Positions 1 through 12,064 of a DNA stretch of 64,000 bases are shown piece by piece. The DNA comes from Carnegiea gigantea (Eukaryota > Streptophyta > Magnoliopsida > Caryophyllales > Cactaceae): positions 347,001 to 411,000 of the forward strand of contig JAKOGI010000434.1 of the NCBI GenBank assembly GCA_029747015.1, given 5' to 3'. Within the stretch, counting starts at the first letter, position 1. Each line of letters opens with the position of its first letter. The notes under the pieces were generated by a model. The model was given only the letters and a program-made list of their open reading frames with translations, was not told where the DNA came from and did no database searches. The position numbers and the translations under genes are program-made.

Positions 1-131
1 ATTTAGAATTAGTAGATTTGAAGTTGTTGAATCAAAACCCTTGATTTAGTATTTGCTTAGAATATTCTGATAGGTAAAGCTTAATAGATTACTTTGGTCT
101 CTGAGGATGATCTTTTTTATCTATACTATGA

Positions 132-605
132 CTACCCGTGCGCTTGTGGCAGTGGCCAATGATCCACCATTGACAATGGATACTCATGCATCGCTACGAT
201 ACTCCACAACTCTTTCCTAGATAATTCTTGATCGAAAGTATCCTCATGCGATGCCTTTAGTTCTATGTTATTTGTACTATCATCTTCTTTTATTACTTTT
301 AATTTCCTTTGACTAACCCCAAGTCTTAAATGCCTACCCGAGCAAACATTCTCCGTATGTTGTTTTAGATGGGAAGTTCCACTTCTAGAATTAGCAGACA
401 TCACTTTCTTACAATAACGACATTTTGCCTTTTGTTGTTCATTGACTATAATCCTTTTAAAAGTGTGTCATACCTTTGAAGTCAACTTCCTACTTTTTTG
501 TGTATAAGTGCTTGATTCAGGTTCTTGGGCCTGGACATCATCTTTATCATCCTCTAGGTCAATGTACACTCCCTTTGGCTCTGGCATTTGATCTCTATGT
601 CCCAT
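132..605 (-). pseudogene. hAT transposase, N-terminal BED zinc-finger fragment
   Basis: The frame opens at an ATG at 605 with an acidic stretch, then runs into a BED-type zinc finger: the KCRYCKK motif (two Cys), then GTSHLKQH (two His). After that come ELWSIVAMHEYPLSMVDH, the conserved stretch following the BED finger in plant hAT transposases (RICESLEEPER/DAYSLEEPER type). A TGA near 466 falls where these fingers normally have Trp (V-W-x-x-F), so this is a decayed copy. The catalytic core and C-terminal dimerisation region are absent; homology stops at 132, close to the window edge. hAT transposases bind terminal repeats and cut and paste DNA in the nucleus. Whether this was a mobile copy or a domesticated gene cannot be told. 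Confidence 0.75.
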
Positions 606-2082
606 TGTTCATAGCAAACTAGATGAACCACCAACACATGTATCTTTCAATTAGGCACACTTGGCCCTAGACTCAGCACGATTAGAATCTTATTCAAGTG
701 TCATTGTAGTCTGAAATCATGAAGACATGGAATGAATTCTAATTTAGCTTAAACATGAACTGAAATGCAATTGTGTGTATAATTTAGCTTAACCATACAT
801 CCTTCAAATGAATTCTAATAAACACTCATCCTATAACTTCTTGTAATGATTTTAAGAACATGCTAATTAATACAATATATTGCATAATTGATTCTTCCCT
901 ACTTTGGCACGGAACGAATTGAAATGTAATTCCACCAAAATGGACACAATTTGAACATGAATTCTAATTTGAACAGAAAAAAATGAACACAATATTCAGA
1001 ACATAAATAGAATTAAGTTGCCCTAATGTGTTGCTCAAATTTGTTTTCAAATTTTGTGGATTGTAACTGTATGAAGCCATGAACATCTTCTAAACTTTTG
1101 TTGACAACCTGAATGACATCAAGCCATCAAGTCGTGGGCTGAGTTAGGGCTTTCAGTTGCAAGGGCTTTCAATTACAAGGGCATACTTTTGGTCAAGAAG
1201 CCATCTGAACCCTAATTCCCTAAGCCACTTGCCTCCCTAACTGTCCCTATGCATTATGAACAGTTAAAAAAAATACAAACAGGTCTGTATAAGGGTCGAG
1301 GGTCGGGTCTGAGCCTCCAAGTCTCTACTCCTGATCCAATAGGACACAGATCCTCTAAAAATCCAACGGGTCCAAAATTTTGGAATCTAGATCCTTAAAA
1401 ATGGATTGGGTCTGAGGGATCTGGATCCGATCTAGGATCTACTACCATTCCTACTAGCAAATATTTACGAAAGAAAATGCACAACCAATAACCACACATA
1501 AAACAAAACATGCAAAATAAACAAGGGTGATTATAAACATGCAAAATAAATAAGGGTGATTACAGCCAGTTTGACTTAGCAAATCCCAAATTTCACCTCA
1601 ACATCTATTATGCACACAATCACAATCCTAAACATCCACAAGTACATACAAAATGAAAGAAAAAAATAAAAAGGAGGGTATAGAAGGGGTGGGCAATCTA
1701 GGTTGCGTACTAAGTGTGCCCAAACTAATTCCTTTACTCAGATAGTGTCAAAGAGGTTTAAGGAACATCATCCACTCCATCAAATCACCAAGTTACCACT
1801 TGTATCAATCCTTGCCAAAGCTAGTAGGAACTTACCAAATAAATGGGAACAATCCCCAAAAAAATGAAATTAGTTAGTAATGAGAAGGATGTTTCAAAGA
1901 AAGCACATTACCAGAGTAGAAGCGAGTGCTCTGTTATGCTTATTAAAGCTCTACAACCAATCATAAGGGTTGCATAAATGCCCAACATCAATAAATGTGG
2001 AGGACAAAAGCCTAGAAGTTTCACAAGAAGCACAAACTAGGTATGAATTCTAAATCCTCTACCCAATCGACCAGTCCTATAG
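606..2082. other. non-coding, no gene recognised
   Basis: AT-rich sequence without a credible reading frame. It holds a short direct repeat of period 29 bp, two units, at 1508-1564 (core CAAGGGTGATTA), and a stretch at 1290-1440 rich in GGATC/GGGTC words of a kind common in plant repeats. I could not assign either to a family. Confidence 0.4.
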
Positions 2083-3270
2083 TTACATCAACCTCGAGTC
2101 TGGACTAAATATAGGGCATAAATTAAGCATATCTTGGACTTTGGGGGAGGCAAACATTGAGGCACCCATGCAAGAGTGAAACAATGATAAAGAGGGCAAG
2201 ACGATGGAAGTGGGAATAGACTTAGGAGGACATTTAATAATGATTAGATCAATGAGTTCCAAAGCACAAGGCATGACCTTAATAACCTGCTCATCACAAG
2301 ACTCCTCTAAAGGAGTCTCCTCAAGTGAGTACTCCTCTTGAACAAAAATATCATTGGAACCATAATTATGTCATGCTTAAGATCACAATTAGCCTTAGCA
2401 ACTAGTTTCTCACTCATATCATTCTCTCTGAAAGGGGATAAAAGAAAAGGTGCATCACTAGGAACCATTTTGCTGCCAAGAGCATCCCTAATCTAAAAAT
2501 GAGGGTTGATCATTGGGGGATGCAGGGAAGAATCATTGACACCCTCAAAAGACATTTGACTAAAAGGGTAAGAGTATGACCTAATACCATAGTCCAAGAG
2601 AAAATCATACGAATAGGAGGGACGAATAAAGCCATGAGTCTAACGCAGTTAAAAAGGAGGAACTTCTAGATGAGGCTCATAACAAAGTGTAGTATTCGCC
2701 ACAGCAACAAAGTCATTAGGTAACTTGCCCTCATTATCCATAAAAATCTTGGGCGCAATACTAGGAGCTTCCCTAGTTGTCATTAGCATTTCTGCAAAGA
2801 GACTCTCCCCCACACATAAATTGTATTCACATCCAAACCCTCATAGGCTATTTGGCGCAAATTTGATCTCTCTAGACCATGGTGACGATATTGGGCAAGC
2901 AACTCTTTGAACCTAGTTATGTATCCCCAAAAAGGCTCTTGTTCAAGTTGGATGAAAGAGAAGATTTCATTTGAAGCCTAATGGTCTTGTTAGTAGCGAA
3001 GTATCTCTTAAGGAGGATACAACCAAGAAATCCCAAAAATTAATGTAAACAACTTTAAGAACATACATCCACCTCTTAAAATCATGTTTGAGAGCAAAGG
3101 GAATGAATTTCATTCTCACAACATTGTTTGATGCTCTAGGCATGTGAATCAATGACACACTTCCTCAAACTCATGAATAAGCAAATAAGGATCCTCAAAG
3201 CCAATAAATTTAGGAAGCATGTTCACATAATCTGGGTTAAACTCAAATGTCATATCCCATCCTTAGGGAC
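2083..3270 (-). pseudogene. decayed Ty3-type gag relic
   Basis: Read on the minus strand, 3260-2830 gives a broken but recognisable retrotransposon gag domain: NPDYVNMLPKFIGFEDPY, then FEEVC, FIPFALKHDFKRW (the usual F-P-F-x-L-x-D-x-A-x-x-W block) and FIQLEQEPFW..RFKELLAQ. In-frame stops and shifts separate these pieces. Below 2830 fragments such as ANTTLCYEPHLEVPPF continue in the same direction, but I cannot match them to a domain. No protease, RT or integrase follows. It differs from the Athila-like gag at 9318-10373, so it represents another family. The assignment rests on gag block similarity only. Confidence 0.5.
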
Positions 3271-4140
3271 ATAACGAAGGCCAAAACATGATTGTCGAGA
3301 AGCTCATTGAGGATAGAAGTGATTGCTCAATAAACATTAATAGGCTTGGACTCATCAACAGTACTAGGCTTGGACTCAACATTAACAATAATTGTTTTGC
3401 CAAAATTTGCAAGCCCATTATTAACATCTAATGTGTCACAACTTTTGGGTCTTTTAACTTTTCTAATTTCTTTGTATTTTTCAATGCCACCAAAATAAGT
3501 AACAACTCTATAACTCACCCAAAAAAAAGAAACAATAAAGTAAACTCCACTAGCAATGAGCTAAAATGGGACAATAGTTTTCAGGGACTAAGGATAGAAA
3601 AACTTTTATCCTCTAGGATAGTGTTGAAAAGCAAGTCACTAGTTATTTACCCAATTTTGACCCATGGAAAGCAATGAAAGGGACTAAACATGATTGATTA
3701 AACTAATTACTTGCTAATCTTAATCTAAACATAATTAATTTAACTTGACTAAAAAAGAACAAAATTAACACAAGTATTTGCATACACAAATACAAGAATG
3801 TCTTCTACAACAAAATACCACAAATTATCTAGTAATACTAATGGTGCACCTCCTCAGTTAATGGTGTCGTTCCTCATTAACGATATGCCATGGCAAAGAA
3901 AGCTGTAGCTTCGAACAAGGTAAACTCCCTATAATCGACTGTAATAAATCAAATTCTTATCTCTTCGAAAACTCCATCTAGTCATACCAGATCGACACCT
4001 TGCAATAAAACCCGGGTAGCTATCGCACCCAAGATGCTACATTCTTAAACGAACCTTGATAAGGACTTGACTCCAGTCATTATTACAGAGCAAATCCTGG
4101 AAAACTCACCTAAATGAGCTATAGGTAAGCCTAATCCTTT
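3271..4140. other. non-coding, possible LTR or leader remains
   Basis: AT-rich DNA lying upstream (minus sense) of the decayed gag. It could include that element's leader or LTR, but I found no paired repeat, primer-binding site or TG...CA ends, and no protein-coding frame. Confidence 0.3.
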
Positions 4141-4985
4141 CTGGGCTAATTTTGATGTTTCTAAGCTTAGGAATGTTGGCCATAAACTAGAATCCACTCA
4201 ACCCAAAATCCAAAACGAAGTGAAATATACAAAAATTGTTATTGAGGATGGTGAATTTGATATAAAGTTTTCGGAATCGGCTATGGTTTCTTATGTTCTG
4301 GGTGCCTCTTCACCTTTCCCAGTACTAGTGGGAGTCATCCATAGAATCTATGTTGATTATGTGACTGTTAAGATTGTTGTGATAAAAAAAAAAATGGCCT
4401 AATATTGGAAAGATTTGATTCAACTGACACTAGAGATTCAGTTTTGCAACATGGTTTTTATCACTTTGATAAAAAGCCATTCGTTATTAAGTCATGCGTT
4501 AATATTTTGAGAAGGACAAAATTCACAAGGCCTCCATTTGGGCCCAATTCCCTGAATTGGACTTGAAATATTGTAGCATAACTGCATTAAGCTAGCTAAT
4601 GAGCCTATTAGGTATTCCTATAATGGCAAATAAGAACACAAAGAGAAGAACTAGGTAAGATATGCTTGTGTTTTAGTTGAAGTAGCAATTCAATAGCATG
4701 TGCGTAAATACATTTTCTACGAAAATGAGAAAGGATTAATGATGCAGCAAGCAGTGAGATTTGAATAGAAGCTTGCGTTATGTGATAAATGTAAAAACTA
4801 TGGTCGTGAATCTAATAATCGTAAAAAGGCAGTAGGTAACTAACAATGGAGACCTAAACCTATTCAACCACCACTAGTTGAAGAGGTGAACAATATTCAG
4901 GAGGGAAAAGGGTGGAAACAGGTAGTTGCAGGTAGCAAACCTCCCATTTAAAATCAACCAGATGCTGAAATAGTTCAGACCAACC
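4141..4985 (+). pseudogene. DUF4283/zinc-knuckle ORF1-like relic (LINE-derived)
   Basis: Frames on the plus strand give, in order, VLQHGFYHFDKKPFVIK (the G-x-x-x-F-D/G-x-x-P-x-x-x-K core of plant DUF4283), IWAQFPELDLKYCSITAL and LANEPIRY, then CDKCKNYGRESNNRKKA followed by WRPK. The last part resembles the C-x2-C-x4-H-x4-C knuckle in which His and the last Cys are gone. These domains are typical of ORF1 of plant L1-type LINEs and related proteins. Several stops and shifts break the frame. The match ends at about 4985, where the minus-strand Ty3 element begins, which suggests disruption by that element or a later deletion. Confidence 0.6.
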
Positions 4986-5124
4986 CATTCTCACCATTCT
5001 CACCATTCTCTTCTCTCTTTTTTTTTGGGTCTTCTTTTTGCCCTTTTTTTCCAAAAGCGGTGAAGCTTGGTTCACCTCGCAAGAAGCACTTGTTTTAGCT
5101 CCCGAGCTTGACCATGAAGTACCT

Positions 5125-6054
5125 TTAAGAAGAGGAAACGTTAAGGAGGGCACAAGTGACCTTCCCTTCAAGCGACTCACTTGCTATATAGTGCTTCAAC
5201 CGAGAATCGTTCACCTTGAACGAGTCGGTGGCCTCCGTGCCAATCACGATGGCCCCATATGGATAGACCTTCAACACCTTAAAAGGGCCTGACCATCTAG
5301 AGCGAAGCTTGCCCGAGAAGAGCTTCAAATGACAGTTGAAAAGGAGGACTAAGCCACGTTCCCGAAACTCACGATAGTTAATGAACTTGTCATGCCACTG
5401 CTTTGTTTTCTCCTTGTAAATTCTTGAACGTTCACAGGCATCCAAATGCTTAAGTTCGTTCAACTGGAGCAATTTTCTCTCTCCTACGGATTTCAAATCA
5501 AAGTTCAAATGCTTGATTGCCCAGTAGGCCTTGTGCTCTAAATCCACGGGGAGGTGGTATGGCATACCATAAACTAACCAGAACAGAGTGCTCTCGATTG
5601 GTGTCTTGAATGCGGTTCGGTAAGCCCAAAGGGCATCATAAAATTTATCCGTCTAATCTTTGCGAGATCGTATAACCGTCTTCTCTAAAATTGACTTGAT
5701 TTCCTGATTGGAGATCTCAATTTGGCCACTTGTCTGAGGGTGGTAGCTTACTCCATACTTGTGACACACTGCATATTTCTTCAATAAAGCCTCCAATTTC
5801 TTTTCTATGAAATGCGTCCCATTGTCACTGATAAGTACCCTTAGGACTCCAAAACGAGGAAAAATAATCATCTTGAATAGCTTTGCCACTACTCTGGAGT
5901 CATTAGCAGGGCTAGCCACGACTTCCACCCACTTGGAGATGTAGTCCATAGCAATTAAGATATACTTGTTGTCTGTAGAGGATGGGAAAGGCCCTATGAA
6001 GTTAATGCCCCAAATATCAAAGATCTCAACTTCAAGGATGAAGTTGAGGGGCAT
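5125..6054 (-). pseudogene. Ty3 integrase, copy A
   Basis: The core runs [18 protein letters not shown] and [15 protein letters not shown] (6054-5653). In Ty3 integrases the first motif is normally W-G-I-D-F, so the first catalytic Asp is here Asn; the second Asp (SDNG) and the Glu (GQIE) are present. A stop near 5653 and a shift separate the core from the C-terminal part at 5565-5125, which has LPVDLEHKAYWAIK and SRWSGPFKV, typical of Athila-type integrase tails. Just upstream, 6300-6060 retains an H2C2 zinc-binding segment with stops (ending SCDHC). Integrase joins cDNA ends to host DNA; this one should be inactive. Confidence 0.85.
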
Positions 6055-6379
6055 CTCATTCTTCCTACATATATTGCCTATCCGCTAGCAATGATCACAG
6101 GAGCGAACATAAGTGTAAACATGTTTGAATAAGGATGGCCAACAAAACCTATCTTAGAGGACCTTCACAGCAGTCTTGGAGGTGCTAACGTGTCCTCCAT
6201 ATAGGGAGTCGTGACAAAGAGAAATCACACTTTGAATCTCCTCCTCATGGAGGCAACGCCGGCAGAAGCCGTCCTTGCAGAGCTGATACAGAAATGGCTC
6301 CTCCCAAAAATACATGTTCATATCATAGAGGAACTTCTTTTTCTGATGGGAAGAGAGATCATGGTGGAAAATCCCCGAG

Positions 6380-7568
6380 GCTAAATAGTTCCCAAAGTCG
6401 ATAAGCCATGGGGCTTATCTTGTGGAGATGGCCAAGAGATGCTCAGTAAGAAAAGCACCATCAAGGGCGGCATCATGGCTCTCAACAATGAGCCTGGAGA
6501 GATGATCAACAGTGACGTTCTCTACGCCTGCCTTGCCCTTGATCTCCATATCGAACTCCTGAAGGAGCAATATCCATCGGATAAGGCGAGACTTTGTGTC
6601 CTTCTTCTCGAGAAGGCGCTTAAGAGTTGAATAGTCGGTCTATACAATGACTTTGGAGCATAGGAGATAAGGACGGAACTTCTCTATTGCATACACGATC
6701 GCTAGTAACTCTTTCTCTATTGTAGTGTAATTCTGCTAAGCCTCATCCAGTGTTCTACTAGCATGGTGGATCACTACAGGTTTCTTATCCCTATGCTTCC
6801 CTAAGATTACCCCCACTACATGATCACTGGCATCACACATGATCTCGAAGGGAAGATCCCAATCAGGTGGCTGTATGATGGGGGCAGAAGTCAGTGCCTA
6901 TTTAATCCTGCAAAAAGCTTTATGGCACTCAGCAGTAAAAATAAACGGGGCACCTTTGGCCAATAGCTGAGTCAGAGGCTTAGCGATCTTGGAGAAATCC
7001 CCGATGAAGCGACGATAAAATTCCGCATGACCAAGGAGACTTTAACAGAAGTAGGAGGGGCAACCGCTCAATAACCTCAACCTTAGCCTTATCCACCTCG
7101 ATGCTCCTATCAGAGAAAACATGACCCAGTACCACCCCTTCCTGTACCGTGAAGTGGTAATTTTCCAATTCAACACAAGATGAATTTCTTCGCATCGAAG
7201 GACCACCTTGGTTAGATTTTCTAAAAATAAGTCAAAGGTTTCTCTATAAATAGAGAAGTTGCCCATAAATACCTCCACGATGTTCTCAATAAGGTCAGAA
7301 AATATCACATCATATACCCCTGGGAAGTGGCAAGGGCATTCCATAACTCGAAAGGCATCCTTCGATAAGCGAATGTACCATAGGGGCCTGTGAAGGTCGT
7401 GTTCTCCTGGTCATCGAGATGGACAGGGATCTGAAAGAAACCAGAATATCCATCCAAATAACAGAAGAAGGAATGCTTTACTAGCCTTTCTAACATCTGA
7501 TCAATGAAAAGGAGGGGGAAATTATCCTTTCGGATGGCTTGATTCAATCTACGATAATCAATGCACAT
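6380..7568 (-). pseudogene. Ty3 reverse transcriptase-RNase H, copy A
   Basis: RT motifs begin with MCIDYRRLNQAIRKDNFPLL and FCYLDGYSGFFQIPV (catalytic Asp in motif A), then TFAYRRMPF. The polymerase box, normally F-M-D-D, reads VFMGNFSIY at about 7260, so both metal-binding aspartates are lost. RNase H follows with EIMCDASDHVVGVILG, NYTTIEKELLAIVYA and a later TDYSTL. Several frames are needed to read the region: breaks near 7300, 7040 and 6890 plus in-frame stops. The enzyme would copy element RNA into cDNA in cytoplasmic particles; the lost aspartates make it dead even apart from the frame breaks. Confidence 0.85.
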
Positions 7569-8068
7569 TCACCACCTAGTCACAGTCCTAGTCGAGATGA
7601 GCTCATCACGCTTATTCTTAACAACAGTCATCCTACCCTTTTAGGAACTACTTACACTGGACTCACCCATTTACTATTTGAGATAGAATAGATGATCCCA
7701 GCATCAAGTAGTTTGACAACCTCCTTTCTCACAACCTATTGTATATCAGGATTTAAACGATGCTGAGGTTGTTGGGAAGGTCGATGACCTTCGCCAACAA
7801 AGATGCTATGCATGCAAAATGAAGGACTAAGTCCGTTAATATCATCAATATTATGACCAATGGCACCTCTATTCTTTCTAAGCACATCCAATAATTTTTC
7901 CAATTGGGGGCCATACAGTTTAACACTAACAATAATAACGAACTTATGACCGGAGTTAAGAGACTCATACCCGAGATGAGAAGGTAAAGGCTTCGACTCT
8001 AACTTTGATGGACACTTCTCCAACTCTATGGGGGCAAGCTCCTCCACACTAAGAACCTGCTTGGGGAA

Positions 8069-9106
8069 CTACCTATGCGTATAGGTAGTGGACTCATTAA
8101 GGAGCTTAGCATACTCTTTCTCTCTCGAATGGGAGCCAGTCATATGGCAGCCGATCAAAGCGGGCTCTAGTGGATCCCCCACATGATGGAAAGTCTTGGC
8201 CTCCTTATTAAGTGCACTCTCTCGCACGTCAACTCCGCAGCACGATTCGTCTATAGGGGGAGAGGCTATGAAATATGGTACGCTGAATTCTAGCTTTTCA
8301 TCCCCTACTTGAAGGGAGAGCTTGTCATTCTTCACGTCTATCATGGCTCCCGCATCAGTAAAAAAAGGTCTCTCAAGGATGATTGGGATACGGGAGGCTC
8401 CCTCCATCTCCATAACAACAAAATCACATGGGATGATGAACTTACCCACCTGCAGTGGGACATTCTTAACAATACCTATAAGGTACTTGACGAATCTATT
8501 AGCTAGCTACAAAGAGATGGTAGTGGGTTTCAGGTCTCCCACTTACAACTTTTTACATGTAGAGTAGGGTATGAGGATCACGCAAGCTCCAAGATCATAT
8601 AATGCCCTACTGATAGTAACATCCCCAACTGAATAAGGGATGGAAAAACTTCTTGGGCCCAAAACCTTAGGAGGGAGCTTGTTTTGAATAATAGCATTGC
8701 ACTCCTCAATGAGAGCCACTGTAGCATTCCCAAGCAATTTTCCCTTGTTGGACAACAAATCCTTAAAGAATTTAGCATAGGAAGGCATGTCAGTGATAGC
8801 CTCCAAAAAGGGGATGTTGATATGAAACTTCTTTAGCATCTCGAGGAGCTTCCCATACTTGTGCCCTTCCTTAGCCTTCAGTAGCCTCTGGGGATATGGA
8901 ACAGGAGGCTTATAGGGCTTCACTAATGGTGAAATGTGCTCGGCTCGGACCTCTTTGAAGTTTTCAAGATGAACCCTCTCACTTGGAGTATCAATGGGGA
9001 TCTCCTTCTCAACACTATCCTCACTGTCAGCTTCTCTCTTATCCTCCCTCATGGGCAGCTGAGGACTCTCTAACTCCTTGCCACTCCGCAATGCGATGAC
9101 ATTCAT
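8069..9106 (-). pseudogene. Ty3 retropepsin-like protease region, copy A
   Basis: A frame beginning NVIALRSGKEL (the gag-protease linker common in Athila-type elements) runs to 8543 and includes SRALYDLGACVILIP, corresponding to the D-L-G-A-S active-site motif of these proteases. After a break, 8449-8069 continues with GKFIIPCDFVVMEME and IPIILERPFF, the usual post-active-site strand and flap-side block. The Asp is retained. Between the parts, 8453-8527 contains a segment that copy B lacks. The protease would cut the gag-pol polyprotein. The frame breaks make it a relic. Confidence 0.8.
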
Positions 9107-9317
9107 TTGAGTTTTGGGGCTGGTCTGAGGTTGACCTGGTAGATGCCCTGAGGCCTAGATAAATGGCTTACCTACTGTGCAATCTAGACGATTTGGTTCT
9201 CCATCATTTTCTAATAAGTGGTCGTAGTCTTAAATTTGGAGTTTAATTGACTAACCGACTCACCAAGTGCCTCATTAGTCTTGGTCTGGGCCACTATGAA
9301 GCACTCCGTAAGACTCT

Positions 9318-10373
9318 CTAGATTAAACTTTGATTGGGGAGGTTATTGTTGTGGAGGTGTGGTATAGGGAGCCCTGTATTGGAAACCAGGGGGTTGAGGT
9401 TAAGTGGCATCGGGTGGAATGGAGTTGTTGTTGTGGTAGAAGAAATTTGGGTGATTTCTCCAATCAGGGTTATAAGTATTTGAGTAGGGGTTATTTTGGG
9501 GTCGTTGGTTGAAGTTTTGCATAGCATTGGCATGCTCAACTCCCTGGAAAGTAGATTAGCACTCAGCAGCAACATTGCCTTGAATGCCATAAATCTCACA
9601 TAGAGCCCAACCTTAAACATTGCGCCCGAAGAAGTCCCCGCTGAACTCTCTAAAGAAGGAGTCCCAGGCCTGTGAAATCGCTGCGCTAGAGCATCCACCT
9701 TGCTGGCAAGTAAGTCCATAGTGTGCACTCTATAAACCCCACCAGTCCTCTTCGGGGTCGCTTTCTCACTGAACTAGTGATAATTATTAGAGGCCATCTC
9801 ATCCAATAAGGCTCTCGCGTCCTCAATCAACTTCCTTATGAGCGCACAACCAGCTGCGGCTTCAATGGACATCTTCAAACACTGGTCCAATCCGCTATAG
9901 AAGGTTTGAATTAGGAGCCAGTCGGGTACTCTATGATGGGTGCATTGCATTGAAGATCCTTAAACCTTTCCCATGCTTCATATAGTGACTCATCTCCTCG
10001 TTGACAGAAGAAAGTGATTTCCACTCTCAGCTTAGCAGTCTTTCCCCGGGGGAGGGAAGTGCTTGCTAAGGAAGGCTCTTGATAGGGCCTCCCAAGTGGT
10101 GAATGAGTTGGGCTCTTCATTAAGGAGCTAGTCACTGGCTTTGTCTGTCAGCGAGAAGGGGAAGAGCCTCAACCTAATAGCATCGGCGGAGACCCTGTTA
10201 AGCTCGATAGTGTTACACTTCACTATAAAGTTAAGAAGGTGAATATAAGGGTTCTCCATGGGACGCCCACGAAAGTTGTTTGCTTCTGCGGCCGGGTTCA
10301 CAATGGAAGAGGTGAAGCCGGTTGCTTGAGGTAAGAAGCAGTCTCGCAGCACCCTAGGATCTCTCTCGGTCAT
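9318..10373 (-). pseudogene. Ty3 gag, copy A
   Basis: The ATG at 10373 opens MTERDPRVLRDCFLPQATGF, followed by ENPYIHLLNF and RLRLFPFSLTDKASD, the retrotransposon gag core. A TAG follows immediately, where W is usual (D-W-L-L-N-E-E), an apparent TGG-to-TAG change. The rest is readable in other frames (YEAWERFKDLQC at about 9960). The nucleocapsid zinc knuckle near 9590 reads CEIYGIQGNVAAEC, so the second Cys and the His of C-x2-C-x4-H-x4-C are replaced. Downstream is an Asn/Pro-rich stretch. Gag would form the virus-like particle; this copy cannot give full-length protein. Confidence 0.85.
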
Positions 10374-10614
10374 GGTGTTTTGCTCTTGTTGCTTCTTTCT
10401 CGCACCATTTTGTCTTCGTACAGTGGCTTCTATCTCTGGGTCAAAAGGAATAAGTTGTCAATTCCTCTGATTGTGCATGTGCATACAAAGCCAAAAACTG
10501 CACCAAGCATAAGCAAGTATAGGCAAGGGTCAAAGAGAAAAGGAGAAAAAGCAAGAGAAAAAGAAAAAGCCTAATCTAGAGTGTTTTGGTCTCTTCCCGT
10601 GTTGAAATAAACAA

Positions 10615-10632
10615 GTTCCCATAATAGCGCCA
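10615..10632 (-). promoter_or_regulatory. primer-binding site, Ty3 copy A
   Basis: On the minus strand this reads TGGCGCTATTATGGGAAC, beginning with the TGGCGC typical of Athila-type primer sites (tRNA 3' end complement) and lying next to the inferred LTR end at 10642. It is degenerate beyond the first six bases. Confidence 0.6.
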
Positions 10633-10641
10633 AAAACTTAT

Positions 10642-11944
10642 TGTCTTAAATTATTATCGCAAGTGCACGGCTTAAGTGTAGCTAGAAACCGGTAAGTACA
10701 AGTCGTATCCACAGAGAACTTGTTTCCCGTCACCAAATTTGATTTATAACACTCAATTTAGGCAAAAGTTTATTTTAGTTCAATGTTGCTAATTAGCAGT
10801 ACTATTATACTGAAAACTGATGAATTGTATAATTCAATAATGACAAAGGTCCTTGATTGGGATTTATCTCTCTATTACCCTATGTAAATCATAAATGAGA
10901 TAATACAACCCACCCCGCGAAAATAATCAAAGTGGAAAGGATTACAATTTAAAGTGCATCCAAGCCTTCTCTTGAAGGTCAATAGATTGACTAAATTAAT
11001 CTTAGTTATCTATTTTCATGAAACTAAGATTATCAAGGACAGAAGATTAAGTACCCAATTAAAACCCTAGCTGCTTTCGCGTCAGGAAAATCGATCGCTC
11101 ACGAAGTCACACTAGATCAAGGGTTCAACTTTCGTTGATCGCCTAAACTATAATTAAGAATAGTGAATAAGACTCTCTCAAGCAATCTAACAAATATTTC
11201 GCATACCAGGCATGATTTCAAATTGCAATCATGGGCATGATTCACAAAAATCTAAAGCATGATTTAATTTCGCATAATAGGGGCTACTCCTAATCTAAGA
11301 CCAATAGTTTACCCTCCAATCATATTGATAATCATAAATAAGAACAAAAATCTAGAAAACATCACTAAAGATGCAAACTTTAATTAAGAACACAAGAGAA
11401 GGAAGAAGGAAAACGTAATTCAATTGATTGCCGAGATCAATCACCCAAATTCGTCCTCAATTAAACTCCAATCCAATGTCTAAAACTTTGTGAAAGTATT
11501 CAGAATTGAAAACCTAAAAAAAATCACCTCTTTTCGAGAGCCCTAAAGAAGTTATAAGATTTTTCTCAAAACCCGCCACGCAAACAAATTAATTGCGTAG
11601 AAACTAAAGTGGCACGGTGGCACCGTCCCACTTTCCTGTAACGCAGCAGCTAGAATCTGGTGTGGCACGAGTTTCATCACATCGGGCTCCCATGCCAATC
11701 CTCTGGACCTAGTAGACCTCTTCCTTGGCTTGAAATTTGCTTTCGTGGCCCCCCTTTCTACCAATATCGTTCGATTTTCTTCTTTTCTTCGAATCGGAAC
11801 TCTTGAAAACTTGAAAACATCTTATATGAGCAAATTTAGGGTAAAGGAGGCCTATTCGCCCCTGCACTTTGAAGTGTAACACAAAAATCACAGGGTGAAC
11901 AGGTCAAAAGTGGGTTCAAAAGGGGTAAAAATGGAGGTTTATCA
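10642..11944 (-). repeat. 5' LTR of Ty3 copy A
   Basis: About 1.3 kb between the primer site and the Harbinger relic. It matches 37226-38555 nearly along its length. On the minus strand it can be read as TGATAAACC...TTTAAGACA, giving TG...CA ends, and its last part holds the GCACTTGCGATAA-type sequence usual next to this class of primer site. The outer end at 11944 is inferred from the TG rule, because no partner LTR exists in the copy. Confidence 0.6.
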
Positions 11945-12064
11945 TTGTGCAATGAAATATTTATTTCATATTTCGTGGGTTGAATATTACTGTCATTGAC
12001 TTTACATTTTTCAAGAAGTTTAAATATATACCATTCTAAATTTCACGGGTTGAATGGCACAACA

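Larger units (their letters stand above)
4990..11944 (-). mobile_element. Athila-like Ty3 retrotransposon, copy A (3' LTR missing)
   Basis: In minus-strand order: 5' LTR (11944-10642), primer-binding site, gag, protease, RT, RNase H and integrase, the Ty3 domain order. No chromodomain is visible after the integrase, and the gag and integrase sequences resemble the plant Athila/Tat branch. No 3' LTR follows the integrase; the element stops near 4990 against a LINE ORF1 relic, after an A-rich stretch (5000-5050 minus) that could be a decayed polypurine tract. All ORFs carry stops or shifts and two polymerase/integrase active-site residues are altered, so it is not autonomous. Its gag-to-LTR part recurs at 34755-38555. 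Confidence 0.85.

Noticed and set aside
1290..1440. GGATC/GGGTC-rich stretch as a regulatory array
   Set aside because: Irregular spacing and resembles common plant repeat sequence; no evidence of function.
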